A DNA stretch of 13,204 nt from the NCBI GenBank assembly GCA_002336725.1, contig DDEO01000015.1, positions 22,275 to 35,478 of the forward strand. The letters are read 5' to 3'. The notes beneath the pieces were generated by a model, which was not told where the DNA came from, did no database searches, and was given only the letters and a program-made list of their open reading frames with translations. The number at the start of each line of letters is the position of its first letter. Positions within the stretch are counted from its first letter, which is position 1. The DNA is from Bacteroidetes bacterium UBA1952. GTDB lineage: Bacteria; Bacteroidota; Bacteroidia; Chitinophagales; Chitinophagaceae. This document shows positions 1-6,850 of this stretch, piece by piece. A program made the translations under genes and the position numbers.

Positions 1-365
1 TGAAAAGCGGTAACCCGCAATCTCGATTATCTGTGTTGTGGAAATGAAGGGGTAATTTATAATTTTATTTTGTGTATGTGCCAACCATAGCAACGGTAGA
101 AGTATCAACCGAAAGGGAATAAATAGACTTTCGCAAGAGGTCTATTGTTGATGAGAGTTGATGGCTCAGGGTGACACGATTTGATGGCTTTTTGTTACTC
201 CGGAACGGGGGTTTTTCTTTTTAATGGATTTGATGGGGGCGGTGATCCAGACAGATTTTCACGGAATCCGGCAGGCATTTTTACCCGCTTTTGCTTTGCA
301 AAGACCCAGGCAGGGCGACAGATACGAAGCGCCAAAATTTGGGTTGTAGAGTAGATTTTATATAA
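1..365. other. Left-end intergenic region without a supported gene
   Basis: I see no coding region here that I can support. A 63-codon open frame on the minus strand (195-386) runs into the terminator hairpin at 366-404, has no recognisable domain and no ribosome-binding site, so I do not call it. A G run followed by a T-rich stretch at about 204-222 could end a rightward transcript, but its stem is weak. The pair of TTGATG words near 148-164 resembles the TTGATGAGGG at 10881, which may be decay of similar intergenic repeats. No tRNA or rRNA signature was seen. Confidence 0.5.
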
Positions 366-404
366 AAAAGTCCCGTAGGGTTGCAAGAACCCTACGGGAC
401 TTTT
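366..404. terminator. Strong bidirectional rho-independent terminator
   Basis: A perfect 17-bp stem (366-382 with 388-404) closes a 5-nt loop, GCAAG. It has an A run on the left arm and a T run on the right arm, so it can stop transcription both ways. It lies 120 bp beyond the stop codon of the minus-strand lipoprotein gene at 524-1399 and is its likely terminator. It may also stop rightward transcription from the left of the window. Confidence 0.88.
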
Positions 405-484
405 CCAAACCTGATATCTGCTATCCTCCGAAATAACAATACCATCATGTCCGGCTTCATCGGCATTGCACTTTATTCATATCC

Positions 485-519
485 CATCTTTCATCTTTCA
501 TCTTTTGTCTTTCGTCTCC
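485..519. repeat. Heptamer tandem array, five units
   Basis: Read on the plus strand, the units are CATCTTT three times, then TGTCTTT, then CGTCTCC, in perfect 7-bp register. On the coding strand of the neighbouring lipoprotein gene this reads as AAAGATG-type units. The array starts 4 bp after that gene's stop codon (complement at 524-526) and lies before the terminator at 366-404, so it should be transcribed as part of the 3' untranslated region. Short heptameric arrays in intergenic regions are known from Bacteroidota and cyanobacteria. No function is claimed. Confidence 0.8.
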
Positions 520-523
520 GCTT

Positions 524-1399
524 CTACTGTGGACACTTCAGGTTGTAATCCCAGGCGGTGCCGCTGCCGGTGCAACCCGAAACATACACCTCTACATTCT
601 TACTGCTGGCTTCAACCGGAATGGTGAAGGTGCCGCTGGAACCAACAAAACCCGGAAGCGGCGAACTGCAAGGACAGAGCGGCGGCGGCGGTGCAATGGT
701 GGTTCCGGTACCGGCTTTCCATTTGCCATCCACAAACACGTCAATACGGTCGGGGATGCTATAAGTATTCCAGGTGATGGCCACATTGCCGGCTTTGCCG
801 CCCAGCGCATGGAGCGTTTGCGTAATCCCGGAGCTGCCGCTGACAGTGGCACCGGTAGTGGCACAGTCATAAGGCTTTTTGATTTGCACCGGAACGGTCA
901 GCGTTTTGCTGCTCACAATTTCGCCTTTAGCATTCTGGAGCAATACCCGAATCTGGAAATTGCCCTGCATAACGCTTTTGGGAATGGTCATCGGCACAAA
1001 GAAGGTTCCGGCAGTTCCGGCATTGGAAGCATCAAAAACGAAGTAGCCCGTTGTGGAGCCTTGAATCAGCAGCAACACTTTGGTAAAGGCTTCCGAACCC
1101 TGAAAGACAATCGGCAGGTAGGTGGTAGAGCCGCCGGTACTCACGGTCAGCGACGGGTCATAGTCCACTCTTACAGTATTGGTAGAAGCTCCCGTAGGCC
1201 AGTCGCCGGTTTGGCGTTTGGCAGAGCCAAAAGAAATAACCTTCATCAGCGAGTCTGCGTTTGCCGGGTTGATGGAGTAATCGGCGTAGGTAGGCGCGGC
1301 GGGCGCAACGGACGGGTCTTCCTTCTTACAGGAAGTGGTTTGGAGCATTCCGGCGATCAGCAGGGCGCTGGTGCAGGCGTAAAGCAGTTTGCGTTTCAT
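524..1399 (-). CDS. Secreted lipoprotein of unknown function
   Basis: A 291-residue protein with a clear lipoprotein signal: basic N-terminus (MKRK), hydrophobic core at about residues 5-20, and a lipobox ending Thr-Thr-Ser-Cys with the lipidated cysteine at residue 24. The next residues are Lys-Lys-Glu-Asp, resembling the Lys-plus-acidic surface-export signal described for Capnocytophaga lipoproteins, so display on the outer membrane surface is possible (inference). The mature part is rich in Thr, Ser and Gly and looks all-beta. Five further cysteines (179, 242, 244, 276, 289) sit in the last 115 residues around a Pro run (237-240) and a Cys-Pro-Cys, which suggests disulfides. I recognise no enzyme motif. 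A possible minus-strand promoter (CAAGATTA at 1433-1440, CAAT at 1462-1465) lies upstream. The gene is alone on its strand and ends before a heptamer array and a terminator. Confidence 0.82.
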   Translation of the reverse strand: MKRKLLYACTSALLIAGMLQTTSCKKEDPSVAPAAPTYADYSINPANADSLMKVISFGSAKRQTGDWPTGASTNTVRVDYDPSLTVSTGGSTTYLPIVFQGSEAFTKVLLLIQGSTTGYFVFDASNAGTAGTFFVPMTIPKSVMQGNFQIRVLLQNAKGEIVSSKTLTVPVQIKKPYDCATTGATVSGSSGITQTLHALGGKAGNVAITWNTYSIPDRIDVFVDGKWKAGTGTTIAPPPPLCPCSSPLPGFVGSSGTFTIPVEASSKNVEVYVSGCTGSGTAWDYNLKCPQ

Positions 1400-1593
1400 G
1401 ACATTGATGTTTTAAGGGTGAAAACGATACTGCAAGATTACGGTTGCTTCATAGCCGTTTACAATACGATGATCTGCGTATTTTTAGCCTCGGTTTGCAT
1501 CCAATTTTCCGGAAATCGCCGATTCCGGCACACGGCAGGGAGCATCAAAAGTTACGGCTGAAAGCGGGGCATAATTTTTAACAACCCTTTTTT

Positions 1594-2001
1594 ATGATCT
1601 ACAAACAAAACGACGCAACAAACAACCGTCCCGAAGGCAGCCGCCCTTTAGAGGCCGATTATATTTCGCTTTCTTTCGCAGAGCGTATCGCGCAACTGAA
1701 ATCTGAAAAAGCCTGGGCAGAAGGCGACCGCAACGCCATTACGCTCCTGCATCATCCGCGCCTGCGACTGGTATTGATGGCCATGCGGGAAGGCGCATGG
1801 ATGAATACGCATACAGCCGATGGCCCGATTACCATTCAAACACTTGAGGGCGCAATCGAAGTGGAAGTTTGCGGCAAACATTTTCCGCTCCTTTTGCAGG
1901 AAGCTATTGCCATCGAAGGACGCGTGCCTCATAGCGTAAAAGCCCTGTCGGAAGCCGTTTTCCTGCTGACACTCGGCCCGGGCGAGCAAGATACTTTTTA
2001 G
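1594..2001 (+). CDS. Small cupin-domain protein
   Basis: A 135-residue protein with one predicted cupin barrel at about residues 45-128. Cupin motif 1 is recognisable but reduced: Gly67-Ala-Trp-Met-Asn-Thr-His73, then Thr-Ala-Asp-Gly and the beta-rich ITIQTLEGAIEVEV. Motif 2 is Val-Pro-His113-Ser-Val. Only one histidine of the usual His-x-His pair is present in motif 1, so metal binding and enzyme activity are uncertain; a small-molecule-binding or structural role is equally possible. The first 40 residues are polar and probably helical or flexible. It is a single gene, convergent with the ABC ATPase gene at 2084-3754; the shared gap holds the ABC gene's terminator. The ATG at 1594 follows a T run with no good Shine-Dalgarno, which is common in this phylum. 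Substrate is unknown. Confidence 0.78.
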   Translation: MIYKQNDATNNRPEGSRPLEADYISLSFAERIAQLKSEKAWAEGDRNAITLLHHPRLRLVLMAMREGAWMNTHTADGPITIQTLEGAIEVEVCGKHFPLLLQEAIAIEGRVPHSVKALSEAVFLLTLGPGEQDTF

Positions 2002-2023
2002 GCTGTACCGAACGGAAGGGAAT

Positions 2024-2066
2024 AAAAAAACCGGAAAGGGCCACGCCTTGCCGGGCTTTTTCCGGT
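2024..2066 (-). terminator. Terminator of the ABC ATPase gene
   Basis: Arms ACCGGAAA (2030-2037) and TTTCCGGT (2059-2066) form an 8-bp stem, with a small inner stem GGC/GCC (2039-2041 with 2050-2052) in the loop. On the minus strand the stem is followed by seven T (A run at 2024-2030). It lies 18 bp past the stop of the minus-strand ABC gene and 22 bp past the convergent cupin gene. The plus-strand side lacks a T run, so it mainly serves the ABC gene. The arms carry the CCGGAAA word that is abundant in this window. Confidence 0.7.
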
Positions 2067-2083
2067 CTTGGCAGGCCGGATTT

Positions 2084-3754
2084 CTATAACCGCGCCGCCG
2101 CCACCAGCCGTTGCGTATAAGGATGCTTCGGATGATATAAAACAGCATCGGCAGTGCCGCTTTCTACTTCCTTTCCGGCCTGCATCACCAGCACCCGGTC
2201 GGCGATGTAATGAACCACCTGAAGATCATGGGAGATAAACAGATAGGAAAGCCCCATATCCATCCGCAGGTCTTGCAACAGGTTGAGAATTTGTGCCTGC
2301 ACGCTCACGTCGAGGGCCGAAACGCTTTCATCGCAGATGAGTATTTCCGGCTGTAGGCTGAGGGCGCGGGCAATGCCGATGCGCTGTTTTTGGCCGCCGG
2401 AGAACTCATGCGGGTATTTATTTCCGGAAATCGACGGCAGGCCCACCCGCTCCAGCAGTTTGCCGGCTTCGATGCGCGCCTGGCGTGGGCCGTGCAGCCT
2501 GTGGGCAATCATCGGCTCGGCAATCGCGTCGAGCACCGTCATCCGGGGATTGAGCGAGGCCGCCGGGTCCTGAAAAACCAGTTGGAGTTTCCGGCGCAGT
2601 GCTTTTTGAGTTTTGGAATGAAGGTTCTTAAAATGCGTTTCGCTAATTGTTATCTGCCCGTCGCTTATCGGTGCAAGCCCCATCAGTGCTTTGGCTACGG
2701 TACTTTTACCACAGCCGCTTTCGCCCACCAATCCCAGCACTTCGCCTTTTCGCAGGGTAAAAGAAAGCGCCTCCACTGCCTGGAAAGCGTTTTTTTCGCT
2801 GCCATAAACAACCGACAACTTTTCTAAGGTCAGAACAGGCGGGGCCGCTTCAAAATTGAGGGGCAGATCCAGCAGGAGTGGGGCGCTGTTTTCCGGAATT
2901 TTTGCCAGAAAATCGGCTACCTGCGGCAGTCGCCGGCCCTTGTTTTCCGGATTTGGGCGGCATTGCAGGAGTGCCTGGGTATAGGGATTTTCGGGCTGGC
3001 AGAACACTTTCTCCGCCGGGCCATATTCCAGAGTCTTCCCCCGAAAGAGCACCAACACCTCGTCGGCCATTTCGCGGGCCAGCGCCAGGTCGTGGGTGAT
3101 GAAAAGGAGGGCCGTAGCGGTTTCGGCCTGTAAGGATTGGAGCAGCCGGATGATTTCCAGTTGCACGGTAGCATCGAGCGCGGTCGTTGGCTCGTCGGCT
3201 ATCACGAGTGCGGGGCGGTTGCAGAGCGCCATTGCGATAATCACGCGCTGTTTCTGGCCGCCGGAGAGCTGATGCGGATAGCGGTCGTAGAGTTTTTCGG
3301 GCGTGGGCAACTGCACCTTTTGAAGCCATTCGGTAGCCTGCTGCCGCGCCATTTTTCCGGAAACAGACGTGTGTTGCCGCAGCGCCTCGGCAAGCTGACT
3401 GCCCACTGTCATCAACGGGTTGAGGGCGCTCATCGGCTCCTGAAAAACAAGGCCCGCCCGCCGCCCCCGTACATATTGCCACTGTCCTTTCGAGAGGCGC
3501 AGCAGGGCGATTTTTTCATCGGGAACCGACAGCGTAATGTCGCCGGAAACCCTTGCGCCTTTGGGCAAAAGGCCCATAACGGCCAGCGCCGTGAGCGATT
3601 TTCCAGAACCGCTTTCGCCCACGAGCGCCAGCGTTTTTCCGGCAGCTATCGAAAAGGAAAGATGTTCCACTACCGGTGCAGCTTCGCCAAAACGGATGGA
3701 GAGATCGGCTGTTTGGAGGACGGGTTGCTGGGACAACATAAGTTCTTGAGCCAT
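2084..3754 (-). CDS. Fused oligopeptide/dipeptide ABC transporter ATPase
   Basis: A 556-residue protein with two complete ABC ATPase domains in tandem, like a DppD-DppF or OppD-OppF fusion (YejF or GsiA architecture). Domain 1: Walker A GESGSGKS at 46-53, signature LSGGQ at 163-167, Walker B VIADEPT at 184-190, switch His221. Domain 2: Walker A GESGCGKS at 344-351, signature FSGGQ at 451-455, Walker B with DES at 475-477, switch His509. Each half ends with the oligopeptide-family tail motif (ENPYTQALL near 255, KHPYTQRLV near 543). It would drive uptake of peptides or related solutes on the cytoplasmic face of the inner membrane. No permease or binding-protein gene lies beside it, so partners must be elsewhere. 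It follows the AMP nucleosidase gene by 53 bp on the same strand and may be co-transcribed. A second ATG six codons in is an alternative start. Confidence 0.92.
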   Translation of the reverse strand: MAQELMLSQQPVLQTADLSIRFGEAAPVVEHLSFSIAAGKTLALVGESGSGKSLTALAVMGLLPKGARVSGDITLSVPDEKIALLRLSKGQWQYVRGRRAGLVFQEPMSALNPLMTVGSQLAEALRQHTSVSGKMARQQATEWLQKVQLPTPEKLYDRYPHQLSGGQKQRVIIAMALCNRPALVIADEPTTALDATVQLEIIRLLQSLQAETATALLFITHDLALAREMADEVLVLFRGKTLEYGPAEKVFCQPENPYTQALLQCRPNPENKGRRLPQVADFLAKIPENSAPLLLDLPLNFEAAPPVLTLEKLSVVYGSEKNAFQAVEALSFTLRKGEVLGLVGESGCGKSTVAKALMGLAPISDGQITISETHFKNLHSKTQKALRRKLQLVFQDPAASLNPRMTVLDAIAEPMIAHRLHGPRQARIEAGKLLERVGLPSISGNKYPHEFSGGQKQRIGIARALSLQPEILICDESVSALDVSVQAQILNLLQDLRMDMGLSYLFISHDLQVVHYIADRVLVMQAGKEVESGTADAVLYHPKHPYTQRLVAAARL

Positions 3755-3807
3755 TCCTGAACAATGGGAACGGCAATTCGCAGACGGACGTGTCAGGGCT
3801 GTTTTTT

Positions 3808-4578
3808 TTAGAAACGCAGGTGTCGCACCGTAGCGCCCTGATTGATGAGCTGCCGCAGCGAATCGATGCCGATGCGCAGGTGGAGGTCCACATAATTCTT
3901 CGTAACGGTGAGGTCGCTCTGCGTCGTTTTAACGCCTTCGGGTGTCATGGGCGAATCCGAAACGAGGAGCAACGCGCCGGTAGGAATGTGGTTGGCAAAG
4001 CCGGTTGTGAAGATGGTAGCCGTCTCCATATCAATGGCCTGCGCCCGGACGCGGCGGAGGTATTCCTTGAATTTATCGTCGTGTTCCCACACGCGGCGGT
4101 TGGTTGTATAAACGGTACCTGTCCAATAATCCCGCTCATAATCCCGAATGGTTGTAGAGATGGCCTTTTGCAGGGCAAAGGCCGGCAGCGCCGGAACCTC
4201 TGGCGGGAAGTAATCATTACTGGTCCCTTCTCCCCGGATGGCAGCAATCGGCAGGATGAGGTCGCCGACCTGATTTTTGAGGCGCAGCCCGCCGCATTTC
4301 CCCAGAAATAAAACCGCTTCCGGGTGAATGGCGCTCAGCAGGTCCATGACTGTAGCCGCCGTGGGCGACCCCATGCCGAAGTTGATAATCGTAATTCCTT
4401 CTGCCGTTGCCGACTGCATGGGTTTATCCAGGCCCTTCACTGCTACGCCAAAGGCATCTGCAAAAAGCTGCACATAGTTGCTAAAATTGCAAAGCAGGAT
4501 GTATTTTCCAAAATCCTCAAGCGGCACGCCAGTGTAGCGGGGCAGCCAGTTTTGGGTAATTTCTTCTTTGGTGCGCAT
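3808..4578 (-). CDS. amn: AMP nucleosidase
   Basis: A 256-residue member of the PNP/UDP phosphorylase superfamily. AMP nucleosidase (EC 3.2.2.4) hydrolyses AMP to adenine and ribose 5-phosphate, feeding purine salvage. The N-terminal stretch TKEEITQNWLPRYTG, the phosphate-binding FGMGSPTA (68-75), GKCGGL (93-98), the Met184-Glu185 ribose-binding pair in AIDMETATIF, and Asp208 in LLVSDSP fit this family. It matches the short Bacteroidota form, not the longer E. coli Amn, which has an additional N-terminal domain. I chose the ATG at 4576-4578 because the homologous sequence begins there; an in-frame start at 4713 would add 45 unrelated residues and overlap the divergent gene at 4634. The ABC ATPase gene follows by 53 bp and may share its transcript. 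The assignment against other nucleoside phosphorylases rests on recalled family resemblance. Confidence 0.88.
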   Translation of the reverse strand: MRTKEEITQNWLPRYTGVPLEDFGKYILLCNFSNYVQLFADAFGVAVKGLDKPMQSATAEGITIINFGMGSPTAATVMDLLSAIHPEAVLFLGKCGGLRLKNQVGDLILPIAAIRGEGTSNDYFPPEVPALPAFALQKAISTTIRDYERDYWTGTVYTTNRRVWEHDDKFKEYLRRVRAQAIDMETATIFTTGFANHIPTGALLLVSDSPMTPEGVKTTQSDLTVTKNYVDLHLRIGIDSLRQLINQGATVRHLRF

Positions 4579-4633
4579 GATGTTTTTGCCGAAGTTATGA
4601 AAAGCCATTCGGGAAAAGCGCACATTTGCCGTT

Positions 4634-5098
4634 ATGTTTTCATTACCGCTGCTTGCCGATAAGATCCGTTTACGCCGGGCTGTTTCCGGAAATACGCAGG
4701 TGTTTGACCCCATCCGTAAACGCTGGGTAGCCTATACGCCGGAGGAGGCGGTGAGGCAAAACTTCATTGCCTGCGGCCTTTCGATGATGCATTATCCGCA
4801 GGCCTATTTTTCGGTAGAGAAGGGTGTGTCGGCTCCCGGCATTGCGGCCCGCTTCGATCTGATTGTTTTCGACAAAGCCCATCATCCGTGGATGCTCGTG
4901 GAATGCAAGGCACCGGATGTTCCCATCAGCGAGGCCACCCTCTTTCAGTTGCTGCGCTATCATCAGAAGCTGCGCTGCCGGTATTGGGTGCTCTACAATG
5001 GTGTTTCCTGCTATTGCGCCGATGCCCGATTTCCGGAAAAGATAGCGTGGCTGCCGGCGCTACCGCCCTTCGAGGACCTGGTAGGCGGCTCCGTTTAG
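4634..5098 (+). CDS. Stand-alone HsdR-N-like PD-(D/E)XK protein
   Basis: A 154-residue protein resembling the N-terminal nuclease domain of type I restriction HsdR subunits (the HsdR_N_2 type). The PD-(D/E)XK pattern is visible: Glu62 in SVEKG, Asp75 in ARFDLIVF, Glu90-x-Lys92 in LVECKAP, then Gln105-x3-Tyr109 in LFQLLRY. So the nuclease site appears complete. No helicase domain, HsdM or HsdS gene is near, which argues against a working restriction system. Short proteins of this kind are common in Bacteroidota and their role is not known to me. It diverges from AMP nucleosidase across 55 bp. A CACATTTG box (4621-4628), one mismatch from the -7 consensus, ends 5 bp before the ATG, so the transcript may have almost no leader. 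Its last 39 bp overlap the convergent S41 protease gene. Confidence 0.82.
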   Translation: MFSLPLLADKIRLRRAVSGNTQVFDPIRKRWVAYTPEEAVRQNFIACGLSMMHYPQAYFSVEKGVSAPGIAARFDLIVFDKAHHPWMLVECKAPDVPISEATLFQLLRYHQKLRCRYWVLYNGVSCYCADARFPEKIAWLPALPPFEDLVGGSV

Positions 5099-6706
5099 GG
5101 CTTGCCGGGCTTTGATAACGACCGGGTCGGCGGGGGCCAATACGCCATAATAGCCATTGCTGCGAAACAGGATTCGGGCCAGGCGGGCTTTGAGCTGTGT
5201 TTGCAGGAAAGCATTTGCTGCCGGTCTTTTACAAATGGTAGCAAGCGCCTGCCGATCGGCTTCCGTCGATACGCGCATCAGGGCTGCTACCAGCGAGTCG
5301 CCGATAGCAGAGCTGGCCGAGACCTGTGCCGGCGTGGTCAGTTGCCGCAGGCGCGGGGCCTGTTGCAGATAATATTCCCAGGTTACAAGCCCCGCCACTT
5401 CGCCATAGGCAATTGTGAGCAGTTGGGAATTAAACGTGATGGAATCATAGGGAACCACGACATCCGGGAAGATGCCGCCGCCGCCGCGCACCCGTCGGTG
5501 ATGATTGGTATAGAAAGGTGTTGTGTCCAGCCCGGTGATGGAGTCATTGCGGCCAGTCAGTTCGCCGCTGTAGTAGCGGCTGGCAAAATCTTCTTCGTAA
5601 GCGGTGCGTCCGGCGGCATAAGATCGTTGCAGGCTCCTTCCGGAAGGCGTGTAATAGCGGGCCACAGTGATGCGCAGCGCAGAGCCATCGCCGAGGTCAA
5701 ATTGTTCCTGCACCAAGCCTTTGCCATAAGTGCGGCGACCTATCACGAGGCCGCGGTCGTTGTCCTGAACGGCACCCGCCAGAATTTCGGCAGCCGAGGC
5801 CGAGCCTTCATCCACCAGAATAGCCAGGCGGCCTTTTTCATAAAGCCCCGGATGCTCGACCTTGCTAACGGTTTCTTCGGTGCGGCTGCGTGTGAGGACG
5901 ATAGTTTGGCCCTGCGACAGCAATTCTTCGGCAATAGCGACGGCCTGTTCCAGATAGCCGCCCGGATTCTGGCGCAGGTCAATAATCAGGTTGGTAATCT
6001 TATAAGCGAGTTGCCCCCGCAGTGCCTGCACAAACTCTTTGTGCGTTGTGGCCGAGAATCGGTTGATGCGGATATAGCCAGTCTGACGGTCGAGCAGCAG
6101 ATTGGCTTCCACGCTGTATATCGGAACCACATCGCGCACCACCACCACCTTTCGCAGGTGTGGATCGGCGCTGGATTGCAGGCCCAGTGTGGCGCGGGTA
6201 AGTTGTTCGCCCCGCAGCATCCGCATGATGCGCTCGGAGGTGATGCCTACGCCGGCAACCGCACTGTCGTTCACCTGAATGATTTTATCCCCGATAAGGA
6301 CACCGGCGCGGTCGGCAGGGCCTTTTGGAACAATAGAGGTTATCTGAATGGTATCGCGGATGATATTAAATTCGACACCGATACCGAAGAAAGAGCCTTC
6401 CAAATCATCGTTTACTTCCTCAAGGCGGCTTGCAGGAATATAGCTGGTATGCGGATCGAGGTGCGAAATGATTCCCTCTACGGCATCGTTATACAGCCCG
6501 TTGACATTAACGGTATCCACATATCGTTCCCGAATGAGGTCAATAATTTCCTCCAGGCGGTCGTTTCGCTCGATGATGGCTCCAATGTCGCGCTTGTTGC
6601 GCAGGGTGTCGCGCAGGTTAAAGCCAAGCGTCATTCCCAGAGACAACGCTACGGCAAAGAGTACCGGCGTCCATATACGAAGGCGACGCAGCCTGGGTTG
6701 GCTCAT
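5060..6706 (-). CDS. C-terminal processing peptidase, S41 family, with PDZ domain
   Basis: A 548-residue tail-specific serine protease anchored in the envelope. A basic start (RLRRLR) and a hydrophobic segment at about 12-28 give an uncleaved signal anchor, placing the rest in the periplasm. A PDZ domain runs from about 103 to 180 (GSFFGIGVEF, then GPADRAGVLIGDKIIQVND). The S41 core follows at about 185-360: YIRINRF, LIIDLRQNPGGYL, catalytic Ser304 in DEGSASAAE and catalytic Lys329 in TYGKG. The 25-residue gap between them is the one known for this Ser-Lys dyad. A C-terminal extension of about 140 residues contains GGGGIFPDVVVP and a helical tail; such tails are usual in Bacteroidota homologues. 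Likely roles are processing or degrading periplasmic proteins by their C-termini. It stands alone on its strand with its own promoter at 6720-6750. Confidence 0.93.
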   Translation of the reverse strand: MSQPRLRRLRIWTPVLFAVALSLGMTLGFNLRDTLRNKRDIGAIIERNDRLEEIIDLIRERYVDTVNVNGLYNDAVEGIISHLDPHTSYIPASRLEEVNDDLEGSFFGIGVEFNIIRDTIQITSIVPKGPADRAGVLIGDKIIQVNDSAVAGVGITSERIMRMLRGEQLTRATLGLQSSADPHLRKVVVVRDVVPIYSVEANLLLDRQTGYIRINRFSATTHKEFVQALRGQLAYKITNLIIDLRQNPGGYLEQAVAIAEELLSQGQTIVLTRSRTEETVSKVEHPGLYEKGRLAILVDEGSASAAEILAGAVQDNDRGLVIGRRTYGKGLVQEQFDLGDGSALRITVARYYTPSGRSLQRSYAAGRTAYEEDFASRYYSGELTGRNDSITGLDTTPFYTNHHRRVRGGGGIFPDVVVPYDSITFNSQLLTIAYGEVAGLVTWEYYLQQAPRLRQLTTPAQVSASSAIGDSLVAALMRVSTEADRQALATICKRPAANAFLQTQLKARLARILFRSNGYYGVLAPADPVVIKARQALNGAAYQVLEGR

Positions 6707-6719
6707 TGAAAATCGGCGG

Positions 6720-6750
6720 CAAAATTACGGGATAGCAATTAAAAGGGAAA
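6720..6750 (-). promoter_or_regulatory. Bacteroidota-type promoter for the S41 protease
   Basis: On the minus strand TAATTTTG (complement of CAAAATTA, 6720-6727) matches the -7 consensus TAnnTTTG exactly. A TTTC (complement of 6747-6750) stands 19 bp upstream, one mismatch from the -33 TTTG. The expected transcription start would fall near 6713, only about 7 nt before the ATG, so the leader would be very short. Predicted by pattern only. Confidence 0.5.
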
Positions 6751-6796
6751 GATTTAATTACTATGCCAACCCCTGACGTTTTGATGACAAGAAAGG

Positions 6797-6828
6797 TTGG
6801 CAACTCCGTCTCTGATGCCTCATATTTG
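6797..6828 (+). promoter_or_regulatory. Candidate promoter of the BadF-type kinase gene
   Basis: CATATTTG at 6821-6828 matches the -7 consensus TAnnTTTG with one mismatch. TTGG at 6797-6800 stands 20 bp upstream, one mismatch from TTTG. The predicted start near 6835 leaves a leader of about 15 nt before the ATG at 6851. It is divergent from the protease promoter, with 46 bp between their -33 boxes. Confidence 0.42.
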
Positions 6829-6850
6829 TAGCACTTAACAAAGCCTCTCT

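Noticed and set aside
195..386. A 63-codon open frame on the minus strand
   Set aside because: It begins inside the strong terminator hairpin and has no domain or start signal.
485..519. A CRISPR array
   Set aside because: The 7-bp units are directly adjacent with no spacers and no cas genes are nearby.
809..1561. A 250-codon open frame on the plus strand opposite the lipoprotein
   Set aside because: The minus-strand product has a convincing signal peptide and lipobox; the plus-strand product has no recognisable features.
4579..4713. An N-terminal extension of AMP nucleosidase from an ATG at 4713
   Set aside because: The extra 45 residues do not resemble the family and would overlap the divergent gene starting at 4634.
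4634..5098. A type I restriction system
   Set aside because: Only an HsdR-N-like domain is present. No HsdM, HsdS or helicase genes are in the window.
5102..6709. A 535-codon open frame on the plus strand across the S41 protease gene
   Set aside because: It is antisense to a protein with a full catalytic dyad and PDZ domain, and its own translation shows no family features.
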